A stretch of DNA of 64,000 nt from Micromonospora_G sp044458865. GTDB taxonomy: Bacteria; Actinomycetota; Actinomycetes; Mycobacteriales; Micromonosporaceae. The notes beneath the pieces are model-generated. The model had not been told where the DNA came from. It made no database searches and was given only the letters and a program-made list of their open reading frames with translations. Positions 8,151-15,100 of this stretch are shown one piece after another. Within the stretch, counting starts at the first letter, position 1; every line of letters starts with the position of its first letter. Where the stretch lies: contig NZ_JBITIH010000010.1 in the NCBI RefSeq assembly GCF_044458865.1, positions 177,836-241,835 on the forward strand, in the 5' to 3' direction. A program made the position numbers and the translations under genes.

Positions 8151-9260
8151 GTGACCGACCGCGTGACTGGCAAGGTGGTAACCCCGACCGGGATCGTCCG
8201 GCAGGGCTGCGTGGAGATCAGCGGCGAACGGATCACCGCGGTCGCGGAGTATCCGTCGATCCGGGACGGAAACTGGATCGTGCCCGGGTTCGTCGACATC
8301 CACAGCCACGGCGGCGGCGGGCACAGTTTCACCACCGGCGACGCCGACGCGGCGCGAGCGGCAGCACAGTTTCACCTCTCCCACGGCAGCACCACCCTGC
8401 TGGCCAGCCTGGTCAGCTCCCCGTACGAGTTGATGCAGGACGCCACCGCCGCGTTCGCCCCGCTGGTTGAGGAGGGCGTGCTCGCCGGGGTGCACTACGA
8501 GGGTCCGTACCTGTCGGAAATCCGGTGCGGGGCGCAGAACCCGGAGTTCCTCCGCGACCCGTCCCTGGACGAGCTGGACAAGCTGATCGAGATCGGTGAC
8601 GGCGCTCTGCGCATGGTCACGATCGCCCCGGAGCGTCCGGGCGCACTGGAGGCGATCCGGATGCTCGTCTCCCGTGGCATCGTCGCCGCGATCGGCCACA
8701 CCGACGCCACGTACGAGCAGACGATGGCCGGGATCAAGGCCGGGGCGACCGTCGCGACCCACCTCTTCAACGGCATGCGTACGCCGCACCACCGCGAACC
8801 CGGCCCGGTCTTCGCGCTGCTCGGCGCGGCCGGGGTGGTCTGCGAACTCGTCGCCGACGGAGTGCACCTGCACGACGGCACACTGAGTTTCGCCGCCACG
8901 GTCGGCGGCGCGGACCGGTCCGCGCTGATCACCGACGCGATGGCCGCCGCCGGGATGCCCGATGGCGAGTACGAGTTGGGCGGTCAGACGGTCACGGTCG
9001 CCGACCGGGTGGCCCGGCTGACCCGCGACGGCGCGATCGCCGGCAGCACCCTCACCATGGACGCCGCCCTGCGCCGGGCGGTCGGCGTCGGCATCGGCAT
9101 GCCGGACGCCACCCGGATGGCCTCGACCACCCCGGCCCGCGCCATCGGCCTCGGCGACCACGTCGGTGCCCTCATCCCGGGCCTCCGCGCCGACCTGGTG
9201 GAACTGGACGAGAACCTCCAGGTCCTGCGCGTCATGCGCGCCGGCACCTGGCTCTCCTGA
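8151..9260 (+). CDS. nagA: N-acetylglucosamine-6-phosphate deacetylase
   Basis: This 369-residue amidohydrolase removes the acetyl group from N-acetylglucosamine-6-phosphate in the cytoplasm. Visible motifs are GFVDIHSHGGGG (metal His pair, about residue 45), GVHYEGPYLS with the metal Glu, GHTDATYEQ, ATHLFNGM, and LITDAMAAAG with the catalytic Asp. Length is normal for NagA. GTG at 8151 follows a GGAGAGAG site 19 bp after the kinase stop. With the kinase and SIS protein it completes a route from a free N-acetyl amino sugar to fructose-6-phosphate. No transporter is encoded here. Confidence 0.88.
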   Translation: MTDRVTGKVVTPTGIVRQGCVEISGERITAVAEYPSIRDGNWIVPGFVDIHSHGGGGHSFTTGDADAARAAAQFHLSHGSTTLLASLVSSPYELMQDATAAFAPLVEEGVLAGVHYEGPYLSEIRCGAQNPEFLRDPSLDELDKLIEIGDGALRMVTIAPERPGALEAIRMLVSRGIVAAIGHTDATYEQTMAGIKAGATVATHLFNGMRTPHHREPGPVFALLGAAGVVCELVADGVHLHDGTLSFAATVGGADRSALITDAMAAAGMPDGEYELGGQTVTVADRVARLTRDGAIAGSTLTMDAALRRAVGVGIGMPDATRMASTTPARAIGLGDHVGALIPGLRADLVELDENLQVLRVMRAGTWLS

Positions 9261-9295
9261 CCGTCTCGCGGGTTCCGTCGCGCTCCCGCCTCCGT

Positions 9296-10567
9296 TCAGC
9301 CGTGGCGGGAGCGCAGGAGGGTGCGGGTGAGGGCGCCTACGGCGAGGACGGTTAGGCCGGCGAGGACGCTGGTCGGGGGCAGGGTCGCGGCGAGGGTGAG
9401 ACAGCCGACCAGGCCGAGCAGGGCGATCAGGCGTACGGGCAGCCGCCGGGCGGGATCGGGGCCGAGGGTGAGCGCCGCCGCATTGGTGATCGCGTAGTAG
9501 ACCAGCACGGTGCAGCTGGAGAAGCCGATCGCGGTGGTCAGGTCCCCGAGGCTGATCAGGATGATCACCAGCCCTGCCACCAGCAACTCCGCCCGGTGTG
9601 GCACCCGTCGACGCGGGTGTACGGCGGCGAGCGCACCGGGCAGGTCACGGCGCCGGGCCATGGCCAGTGCCGTACGGCCGATTCCGGCGACCAGGGCCAG
9701 CAGTACGCCGGTGACGGCGACCGCCGCGCCGACGCGTACCAGCCAGGCGAGGCCGGGTAGTCCGGCGGCGGTGACCACGTCAGCCAGGGGCGCGGACGAG
9801 TCGGCGAGCCGGTCGGCGCCGAGCACGGAGAGGCTGACCGTGGCGAGCGCGAGGTAGACCAACAGGACCAGTCCAAGCGCCAGCGGCACCGCGCGCGGGA
9901 TGGTGCGCTCCGGTTCGCGTACCTCCTCGCCGAGAGTGGCGATCCGGGCGTAGCCGGCGAAGGCGAAGAAGAGCAGGCCGGCGGCGCCGAGTACGCCGTA
10001 CCCGCTGATGCCGGCGCTGTCGACGAGCCGGGACGGGTCGGCGGACCCGGTGACCAGCCCGACGACGGTGACCGCCGCGAGCACGGCCAGGGTTGCCGCG
10101 ACCAGCCAGCGGGTGGCGCGGGCGGTCTTGCTGATACCGCCGAGGTTGACCGCGGTCACCGCGACGACGGCGACCACGGCGACCAGCCGGGCATGGCCGG
10201 GCCAGAGGTACGCGCCGATGGTGAGCGCCATCGCGGCGCAGCTCGCCGTCTTGCCGGCGACGAAGCTCCAGCCGGCGAGCCAGCCGGCGAAGTTACCGAG
10301 TCGTTCCCGCCCGTAGACGTAGGTGCCACCGGATTCGGGGTAGCGGGCGGCGAGCCGGGCGGAGCTGTCCGCGTTGCAGTAGGCGACCAGACCGGCGACG
10401 GCGAGTGCGGTCAGGAGCCCGGTGGCGCTGCCGGCGGCGGCGGTCGCCGGGGCGAAGACCACGAAGACGCCCGCGCCGAGCATCGAGCCGAGCCCGATGA
10501 TCACCGCGTCGCGTACGCCGAGCCGCCGGTCGAGGGGGGCGGCTGTCGTGGGCTGCTGTCGTTGCAC
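9296..10567 (-). CDS. APC-superfamily amino acid permease
   Basis: This 423-residue integral membrane protein has about twelve hydrophobic segments. Near the N-terminus is the APC signature IIGLGSMLGAGVFVVF, the unwound helix-1 substrate site. Other typical elements are GGTYVYGRERLGNFAGWLAGW and FAFAGYARIATLGEEVREPERTIPRAVP. It should be a proton- or sodium-coupled amino acid or polyamine importer. It stands alone on the minus strand, convergent with nagA (35 bp between stops). The next upstream gene, PAP2, is 10 bp away on the same strand and may be co-transcribed. Confidence 0.85.
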   Translation of the reverse strand: MQRQQPTTAAPLDRRLGVRDAVIIGLGSMLGAGVFVVFAPATAAAGSATGLLTALAVAGLVAYCNADSSARLAARYPESGGTYVYGRERLGNFAGWLAGWSFVAGKTASCAAMALTIGAYLWPGHARLVAVVAVVAVTAVNLGGISKTARATRWLVAATLAVLAAVTVVGLVTGSADPSRLVDSAGISGYGVLGAAGLLFFAFAGYARIATLGEEVREPERTIPRAVPLALGLVLLVYLALATVSLSVLGADRLADSSAPLADVVTAAGLPGLAWLVRVGAAVAVTGVLLALVAGIGRTALAMARRRDLPGALAAVHPRRRVPHRAELLVAGLVIILISLGDLTTAIGFSSCTVLVYYAITNAAALTLGPDPARRLPVRLIALLGLVGCLTLAATLPPTSVLAGLTVLAVGALTRTLLRSRHG

Positions 10568-10577
10568 GAGCCGCAGA

Positions 10578-11360
10578 CTAGGGGGCGGAGGTGAACACTC
10601 CGGGTCGGTCGATCCCGTTACGGAGAGCCGGGAGGGGCAGGTCGTCCCAGGGGATCCGGGTGAGCAGCCGGTCGACGAAGAGGCCGAGCAGGATGCCGGC
10701 GACGCTGTCGGTGATCCAGTGCCAGCTCAGGTAGGTGGTGGTGCAGAAGACGATCAGCGGGGGCGCGATCCGGATGACCCGGGCCAGGGCCGCGGGCGGG
10801 TGCGGGCGGCCCAGTGTACGCAGGAGGGCGACCAGGAGCAGGGCGATCGCGCCGTACCAGATGATCGCGTTGGCGACGTGCCCCGACGGGTAGGACATGC
10901 TGTACTCGTCCGCCGGCAGGTGGCTGTTGAAGATCTTCACTGACTCTTCGGGCGGCAGGTCCGAGGTGGGTGCGGCCCGGTCGGTCCAGATCTTGAGTGG
11001 CCCGATGGTGAGGTACGTCGCCGCGTAGGCGGCGACCACCACGAGCAGCGGCCGGATCGAGCGGGACCGCAGGGCGGTGAGGATGCCGAGGATCGCGGCG
11101 AGCGGGGTGAGCAACCAGCCGCCCTGGCCGAGGAAGTTGAAGACCCGGGCGATCCAGTAGGCGTACTCGGGGCGGTTGTCGTCGGACCATTCGCGTACGG
11201 CCTGGTCGACGCCGTAGAGGTGGCCGTTGGCGAGGGCGAGGGTGAGTCCGGCCAGTCCGGCGAGCAGCAGAACGTCGAGCCACCAGCCACCCGGGTAGAC
11301 CGGACGCAGCCGCGGCCAGCTCCGCCGTACCGTCTCGGTTCCCTGTCCGCTCTCTCGCAC
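10578..11360 (-). CDS. PAP2-superfamily phosphatase (membrane)
   Basis: This 260-residue membrane protein has five to six hydrophobic segments and two of the three PAP2 motifs: KIWTDRAAP (KxxxxxxRP-like) and YPSGHVAN with the catalytic His. The third motif, normally SRxxxxxHxxxD, reads TTYLSWHWITD. The nucleophilic His and its Asp remain, but the Ser-Arg pair is replaced by Thr. The family dephosphorylates undecaprenyl or phosphatidyl phosphates at the membrane face. The start is GTG. The permease gene lies 10 bp downstream. Confidence 0.8.
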   Translation of the reverse strand: MRESGQGTETVRRSWPRLRPVYPGGWWLDVLLLAGLAGLTLALANGHLYGVDQAVREWSDDNRPEYAYWIARVFNFLGQGGWLLTPLAAILGILTALRSRSIRPLLVVVAAYAATYLTIGPLKIWTDRAAPTSDLPPEESVKIFNSHLPADEYSMSYPSGHVANAIIWYGAIALLLVALLRTLGRPHPPAALARVIRIAPPLIVFCTTTYLSWHWITDSVAGILLGLFVDRLLTRIPWDDLPLPALRNGIDRPGVFTSAP

Positions 11361-11500
11361 CCGCCCAAGCTACCGTGCCCGGTCGCGGTGCCCCGTTCCG
11401 CGCACACTGTCCCCCCGGCCTCTCCACAGGATCCGCACCGGCCGCCGGGGCGGGTGTGTGACGGGCCACGGTGGGGAGCGTTGTGGGGTCCGGAGCCGGC

Positions 11501-12721
11501 ATGCTTGTCCCCGTGCGCATCACCTCGGCCCTCGTGGACCCGGCGCTGCTCGATCTACCGTGGTCGAAGCCGCTGGAGGAGTGGCCGGCTGACCATTTGG
11601 TGGCACTTCCCCAGGGTATTTCCCGGCATATCGTACGTTTTGTACGTCTTGCCAACACCGTGTACGCGGTCAAGGAAACCGGCGAACGGGTCGCCGAACG
11701 GGAGTACGACCTACTCCGCGCCCTGGAACGGATCGATTTCCCGTCGGTGCAGGCGGTGGCGATCGTCGCCGACCGGCAGGACGACAACGGGGAACCGCTC
11801 GACCCCGTACTGATCACGAAGCATCTGCAGTTCTCACTGCCGTACCGGGCGCTCTTCTCGCACACACTCCGCCCGGAGACGATGACCCGGCTGCTCGACG
11901 CGCTCGCCGCGCTGATCGTACGGATGCACCTGACCGGTTTCTTCTGGGGCGACTGCTCGCTGTCGAACACCCTCTTCCGGCGCGACGCCGGGGCGTTCGC
12001 CGCCTACCTGGTCGACGCGGAGACCGGGGCGCTGCGCAACCAGCTCTCCAACGGGCAGCGCAGCGAGGACATCGAGATCGCCCGGGTGAACATCTTCGGC
12101 GAGGCACTCGACCTCCAGGCCGCCGGACTGCTGCACGAGGCGATCGACCCGGAGCAGGTCGCCGACCAGGTGGTGGAACGCTACGAACGGCTCTGGCACG
12201 AGATCACGTACGAGCAGCAGGTGGAACGGGACGACCGGCACGACATCGAGGGCCGAATCCGGCGGCTCAACGAGATGGGCTTCGACGTCGCCGAAGTCGC
12301 GATGTCCCTTGTGGACAATGGTCGCTACCTGGTACGCCCCAAGGTCGTCGACGCGGGCTACCACAGCCGCCGGCTGCTCCGCCTGACCGGACTCGACGCC
12401 GAGGAGAACCAGGCCCGCCGACTCCTCAACGACCTGGACACCTACCGCGCCGAGAGCGACCTGTCGGACGAACAGCAGTCCGCGCACCGCTGGCTCACCG
12501 AGGTCTTCGAACCCGTCGTACGCGCCGTCCCGGCCCACCTGCGCCGCAAACTGGAGCCGGCCGAGCTGTTCGTCCAGATCATCGAGCACCGGTGGCGGCT
12601 CTCCGAGGAGGCCGGGCGGGACGTCGGGCTGGCCCCGGCGGTGCAGTCGTTCATGGCCGACGTACTCGTGCACCGACCGGACGAACAGGCGGTGCTCGGC
12701 GTACCGATCCAGTCCGTCTAG
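11501..12721 (+). CDS. DUF4032 protein with kinase-like fold
   Basis: This protein of about 406 residues belongs to an actinobacterial family with a lipopolysaccharide-kinase-like N-terminal half and a DUF4032 domain. Kinase-like marks are YAVKETGERVAEREYDLLRAL (Lys and Glu), FFWGDCSLSNTLF (catalytic-loop equivalent, GDxxxxN) and LVDAETGAL (DFG equivalent). The C-terminal half is helical and charged. ATG at 11501 has a GGAG site; GTG at 11513 is an alternative. No phosphorylation target is known. It stands alone, divergent from the PAP2 gene. Confidence 0.7.
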   Translation: MLVPVRITSALVDPALLDLPWSKPLEEWPADHLVALPQGISRHIVRFVRLANTVYAVKETGERVAEREYDLLRALERIDFPSVQAVAIVADRQDDNGEPLDPVLITKHLQFSLPYRALFSHTLRPETMTRLLDALAALIVRMHLTGFFWGDCSLSNTLFRRDAGAFAAYLVDAETGALRNQLSNGQRSEDIEIARVNIFGEALDLQAAGLLHEAIDPEQVADQVVERYERLWHEITYEQQVERDDRHDIEGRIRRLNEMGFDVAEVAMSLVDNGRYLVRPKVVDAGYHSRRLLRLTGLDAEENQARRLLNDLDTYRAESDLSDEQQSAHRWLTEVFEPVVRAVPAHLRRKLEPAELFVQIIEHRWRLSEEAGRDVGLAPAVQSFMADVLVHRPDEQAVLGVPIQSV

Positions 12722-12738
12722 CCAACCACTGGCGACGA

Positions 12739-12756
12739 CTTAACCCTGGGGTTAAG
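12739..12756. promoter_or_regulatory. Palindromic operator candidate of the toxin-antitoxin unit
   Basis: CTTAACCC-TG-GGGTTAAG is a dyad with perfect 8-bp arms, ending 8 bp before the toxin start codon. It is AT-rich against its background and lies where XRE-type antitoxins usually autorepress. It is probably bound by the antitoxin encoded at 13065-13403. Confidence 0.5.
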
Positions 12757-12764
12757 CTTTCCTG

Positions 12765-13068
12765 GTGGGTGGATGGCAGATCCTGCTCGTCGAAGACGTT
12801 GCGGAGTGGTTCAACGACCTTACGAAGAACGATCCCGGCACAGCCGATCTGATCGAAGACGCAATCGACCGCCTGGCGGCGGAGGGGCCGACCCTGGGTC
12901 GCCCGCTCGTGGACAGAGTAAAAAAACTCTCAGCACCACAACATGAAGGAGTTGCGGCCAGGATCAACGGGATCGAGTGAGGTTCGTATCTTGTTCGTCT
13001 TCGACCCGGTCCGACGAGCAGTGCTGCTCGCCCACCTGGCCGAACTGGAAACGAGGAACTACCAATGA
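12765..13068 (+). pseudogene. Decayed HigB/RelE-like toxin (frameshift and internal deletion)
   Basis: The first frame (GTG 12765) begins WQILLVEDVAEWFNDL and continues through LIEDAIDRLAAEGPTLGRPLVDR, typical of HigB/Gp49-like toxins. At 12920-12926 lies a run of seven A. With one A fewer, the frame would continue as HHNMKELRPGS and EVRILFVFDPVRRAVLL, the family core, ending in a TGA that overlaps the antitoxin ATG (ATGA). The family's conserved GDK..NW..WY segment is missing; the text jumps from RRAVLL to HLAELE, which looks like an in-frame deletion of some 25 residues. The toxin is therefore probably inactive even if the frame slips. A sequencing error could explain the shift but not the deletion. 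Confidence 0.6.
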
Positions 13069-13403
13069 GTGCGATCCCGTGGGAAGAGGCCAAGCGCCGC
13101 GCCGAGGAAACCCGCCGCGCCGCCGGCCATCCGATCCGTACCGATGCCGAGCGTGCCGCCGGTCAACAACGCCTGGACGACGAGATCCACGCGTTCCGCC
13201 TTGCCGAGGTAAGACGGAACCGCTCTCTCACCCAGCGAGAAGTCGCCGAGGTGATGGGAGTTTCCGGTCCCCGCGTCTCGGACGTCGAGCGCGGCAAGCT
13301 CGACACCGTGTCCGTGTCCGTTCTCCGCGCCTACGTCGAAGCCCTCGGCGGAAGGCTTCGCGTCACCGCCGAATTCGACGACTCCACCTACCTCGTCGCT
13401 TGA
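13065..13403 (+). CDS. XRE-family antitoxin (HigA-like)
   Basis: This 112-residue protein has a Cro/C1 helix-turn-helix at about residues 50-90 (SLTQREVAEVMGVSGPRVSDVERG), preceded by an Ala/Arg-rich helix. The order toxin then XRE antitoxin, with a 4-bp ATGA overlap, is that of HigBA-type modules. It is intact while its toxin frame is broken. It probably still binds the CTTAACCC dyad upstream, as a solitary regulator or a remnant protecting against related toxins. That role is inference. Confidence 0.75.
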   Translation: MSAIPWEEAKRRAEETRRAAGHPIRTDAERAAGQQRLDDEIHAFRLAEVRRNRSLTQREVAEVMGVSGPRVSDVERGKLDTVSVSVLRAYVEALGGRLRVTAEFDDSTYLVA

Positions 13404-13484
13404 ACCTGATGGGTGGCTAATCGCACGGGAAGGACCCGCGAAGTAGGTCGATCCCGCCGCGAACCAGGCTCGGCCGGGCCGAGC

Positions 13485-13865
13485 TCAGTCGGCGGGTTGA
13501 CGCAGTCGGGCGGTCCAGTAGGTCAGGTCGGAATGGTGCTCGACCAGGGTGATCGGCTCACCGCAGGCTTCCTGGATGATGTCGACCGCTTCGTCCAGGT
13601 CACCCGGGTTGTGGTCCCAGTCGCCGTCGCGGAACATCCGCAGCCCCGCGTCACTGCGGTCGTAACCGATCACTTCGGCGGCCTCCGGCGGCACCAGCAC
13701 GATCGTGTAGCGACCGGCCTCGACCTCGGCCTCACTCGGTTGCGGCTCCTCCGGGCGACCGCGACGGAATCGTTCCACCACCGACTCGATCGGTCCCGGC
13801 GAGTTTGCCGGGTCGTACGGATGCGCCCAGGGCGGCGCGTACCGGGACGGCTTGAGATCGCTCAT
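13485..13865 (-). CDS. Hypothetical small acidic protein
   Basis: No family is recognised. The 126-residue protein starts with a Pro-rich segment (SRYAPPWAHPYDP) and has an acidic centre. Near the end is EAVDIIQEACGEPITLVEHHSDLTYWTARLR, a compact alpha/beta-looking stretch. ATG at 13865 follows GAGGAG by seven bases; a frame 15 codons longer lacks such a site. It diverges from the XRE/DUF5753 regulator across a 113-bp region with a perfect dyad, so the two may be co-regulated. It could be a partner of that regulator. Confidence 0.55.
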   Translation of the reverse strand: MSDLKPSRYAPPWAHPYDPANSPGPIESVVERFRRGRPEEPQPSEAEVEAGRYTIVLVPPEAAEVIGYDRSDAGLRMFRDGDWDHNPGDLDEAVDIIQEACGEPITLVEHHSDLTYWTARLRQPAD

Positions 13866-13908
13866 GTTGACACTCCTCACGCAGTTGATCACCACGAGGT
13901 TGCTTGGC

Positions 13909-13923
13909 ATCGCAATTTGCGAT
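13909..13923. promoter_or_regulatory. Perfect palindrome between divergent genes
   Basis: ATCGCAA-T-TTGCGAT is a perfect dyad with 7-bp arms, midway between the minus-strand small acidic protein gene and the plus-strand XRE/DUF5753 gene. Its AT content and position suggest an operator for the XRE protein controlling both directions. Confidence 0.45.
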
Positions 13924-13978
13924 TAGATTGGCGTCCTGGCGTACGGATGTCAATACCTGATGGTGGAGGCGAGCGGAC

Positions 13979-14830
13979 ATGCCGAAGCAGAGCGCACCGA
14001 CCGTTGTCGGCCGTGGACTCGGCGGTGAGCTGCGACAACTGCGCAAGGCCAAGGGCCTGACCGGTGCAGCCGTCAGTGCCCAGCTCGGCTGGCAGGCGTC
14101 CCGACTGTCCCGGATGGAGACCGGCCAGCAGGGCATCCCGCCCGAGGATGTCGCCTCGCTGCTCGTCGTCTACGGCGTCATCGGGGACGAACGCAAGCGC
14201 CTGCTCGCCATGTCCGAGCGGGGCAAGGACCGGGGCTGGTGGGAGACGTACGGCTCCGGGCTCACACCGTGGTCGCGTACGTTCATCCGGTTCGAGACCG
14301 AGGCGACCCGAATCGTCAACTGGGAGCCGATGCTCGTGCCCGGCCTGCTCCAGATCCCCGACTACACCAAGGCGATCATGCGCGCCTGCGACGTGCCCGA
14401 TGCGGATGCCCAGATCCGGGTCGCCGCCCGGCTCGGACGGCAGGCGATCCTCTCCCGCGACGAACCACCCGAACTGCACGTCATCGTGGACGAGTCCGCC
14501 CTACGCCGGGTGCTCGGCGGGCCACGGGTGATGGCCCGGCAGCTCCGCCACCTGGCCGAGGCCGCCGAGCGGCCCGGCGTGACGCTGTCCGTGCTGCCGT
14601 TCGGCGTCGGCGGACACATCGGCGTGGACGGTCCGTTCGTCATCCTCGACTTCGTCCGTGACCCGGCCGTCGTGCACCTGGAGCACCGGATGTCGAGCCA
14701 ATTCCTGGAGGAGCCCGCGCAGGTGGATGCCTTCCGCCGCGCGGCGGATAAGCTGACGAAGATGGCGCTCAGCCCGGCCAGATCGGTCGAGTTCGTTGCG
14801 CGCGTCGCAACCGAGCACGAGCGAGAGTGA
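13979..14830 (+). CDS. XRE helix-turn-helix regulator with DUF5753 domain
   Basis: This 283-residue protein has an N-terminal Cro/C1 helix-turn-helix (LGGELRQLRKAKGLTGAAVS... SRMETGQQG, about residues 10-50). The C-terminal DUF5753 domain is recognisable from FETEATRIVNWEPMLVPGLLQIPDYTKAIM, then IVDESALRRVLGG and LSVLPFGVGGHIG. Such proteins are found next to small DUF397 genes throughout actinomycetes, some acting in development or antibiotic control (the BldB/AbaA-like systems of Streptomyces). The partner lies 8 bp downstream. ATG at 13979 follows GGAGGCGAG. Confidence 0.85.
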   Translation: MPKQSAPTVVGRGLGGELRQLRKAKGLTGAAVSAQLGWQASRLSRMETGQQGIPPEDVASLLVVYGVIGDERKRLLAMSERGKDRGWWETYGSGLTPWSRTFIRFETEATRIVNWEPMLVPGLLQIPDYTKAIMRACDVPDADAQIRVAARLGRQAILSRDEPPELHVIVDESALRRVLGGPRVMARQLRHLAEAAERPGVTLSVLPFGVGGHIGVDGPFVILDFVRDPAVVHLEHRMSSQFLEEPAQVDAFRRAADKLTKMALSPARSVEFVARVATEHERE

Positions 14831-14837
14831 GGCCCTG

Positions 14838-15029
14838 ATGGTCGCTGCGGATCTCGGCGACGTGGTCTGGCGCAAGTCCAGCCGCAGCGGCTCCGACACC
14901 AACTGCGTCGAGATCGCCGAACTACCGCAGACCATCGCCGTACGCGACTCCAAAGACCCGGATGGGCCCGTGCTCACCTTCGTGCGCTCGGCGTGGACGA
15001 GCTTCGTCACCGACATCCACGCTCGGTGA
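14838..15029 (+). CDS. DUF397 small protein, partner of the upstream XRE regulator
   Basis: This 63-residue protein carries the whole DUF397 domain: VVWRKSSRSGSDTNCVEIAEL, VRDSKDPDGPVLTF, then W..F. The family is a small partner of XRE/DUF5753 regulators. ATG at 14838 has GAGG eight bases upstream; an in-frame start at 14796 would overlap the regulator gene and add non-domain sequence. The 8-bp spacing indicates one transcript with the regulator. Confidence 0.85.
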   Translation: MVAADLGDVVWRKSSRSGSDTNCVEIAELPQTIAVRDSKDPDGPVLTFVRSAWTSFVTDIHAR

Positions 15030-15100
15030 GCCACTGTTCCAACCGAACGACCTGCGGTGCGTCGTTCCCTTAGGCGACTAGCCGGCCGACGATCCGTCCG

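Noticed and set aside
12765..13068. Programmed slippage at the seven-A run producing full-length toxin
   Set aside because: The conserved toxin core is also missing, so slippage would still give a defective protein. Decay is the simpler reading, although slippage cannot be excluded.
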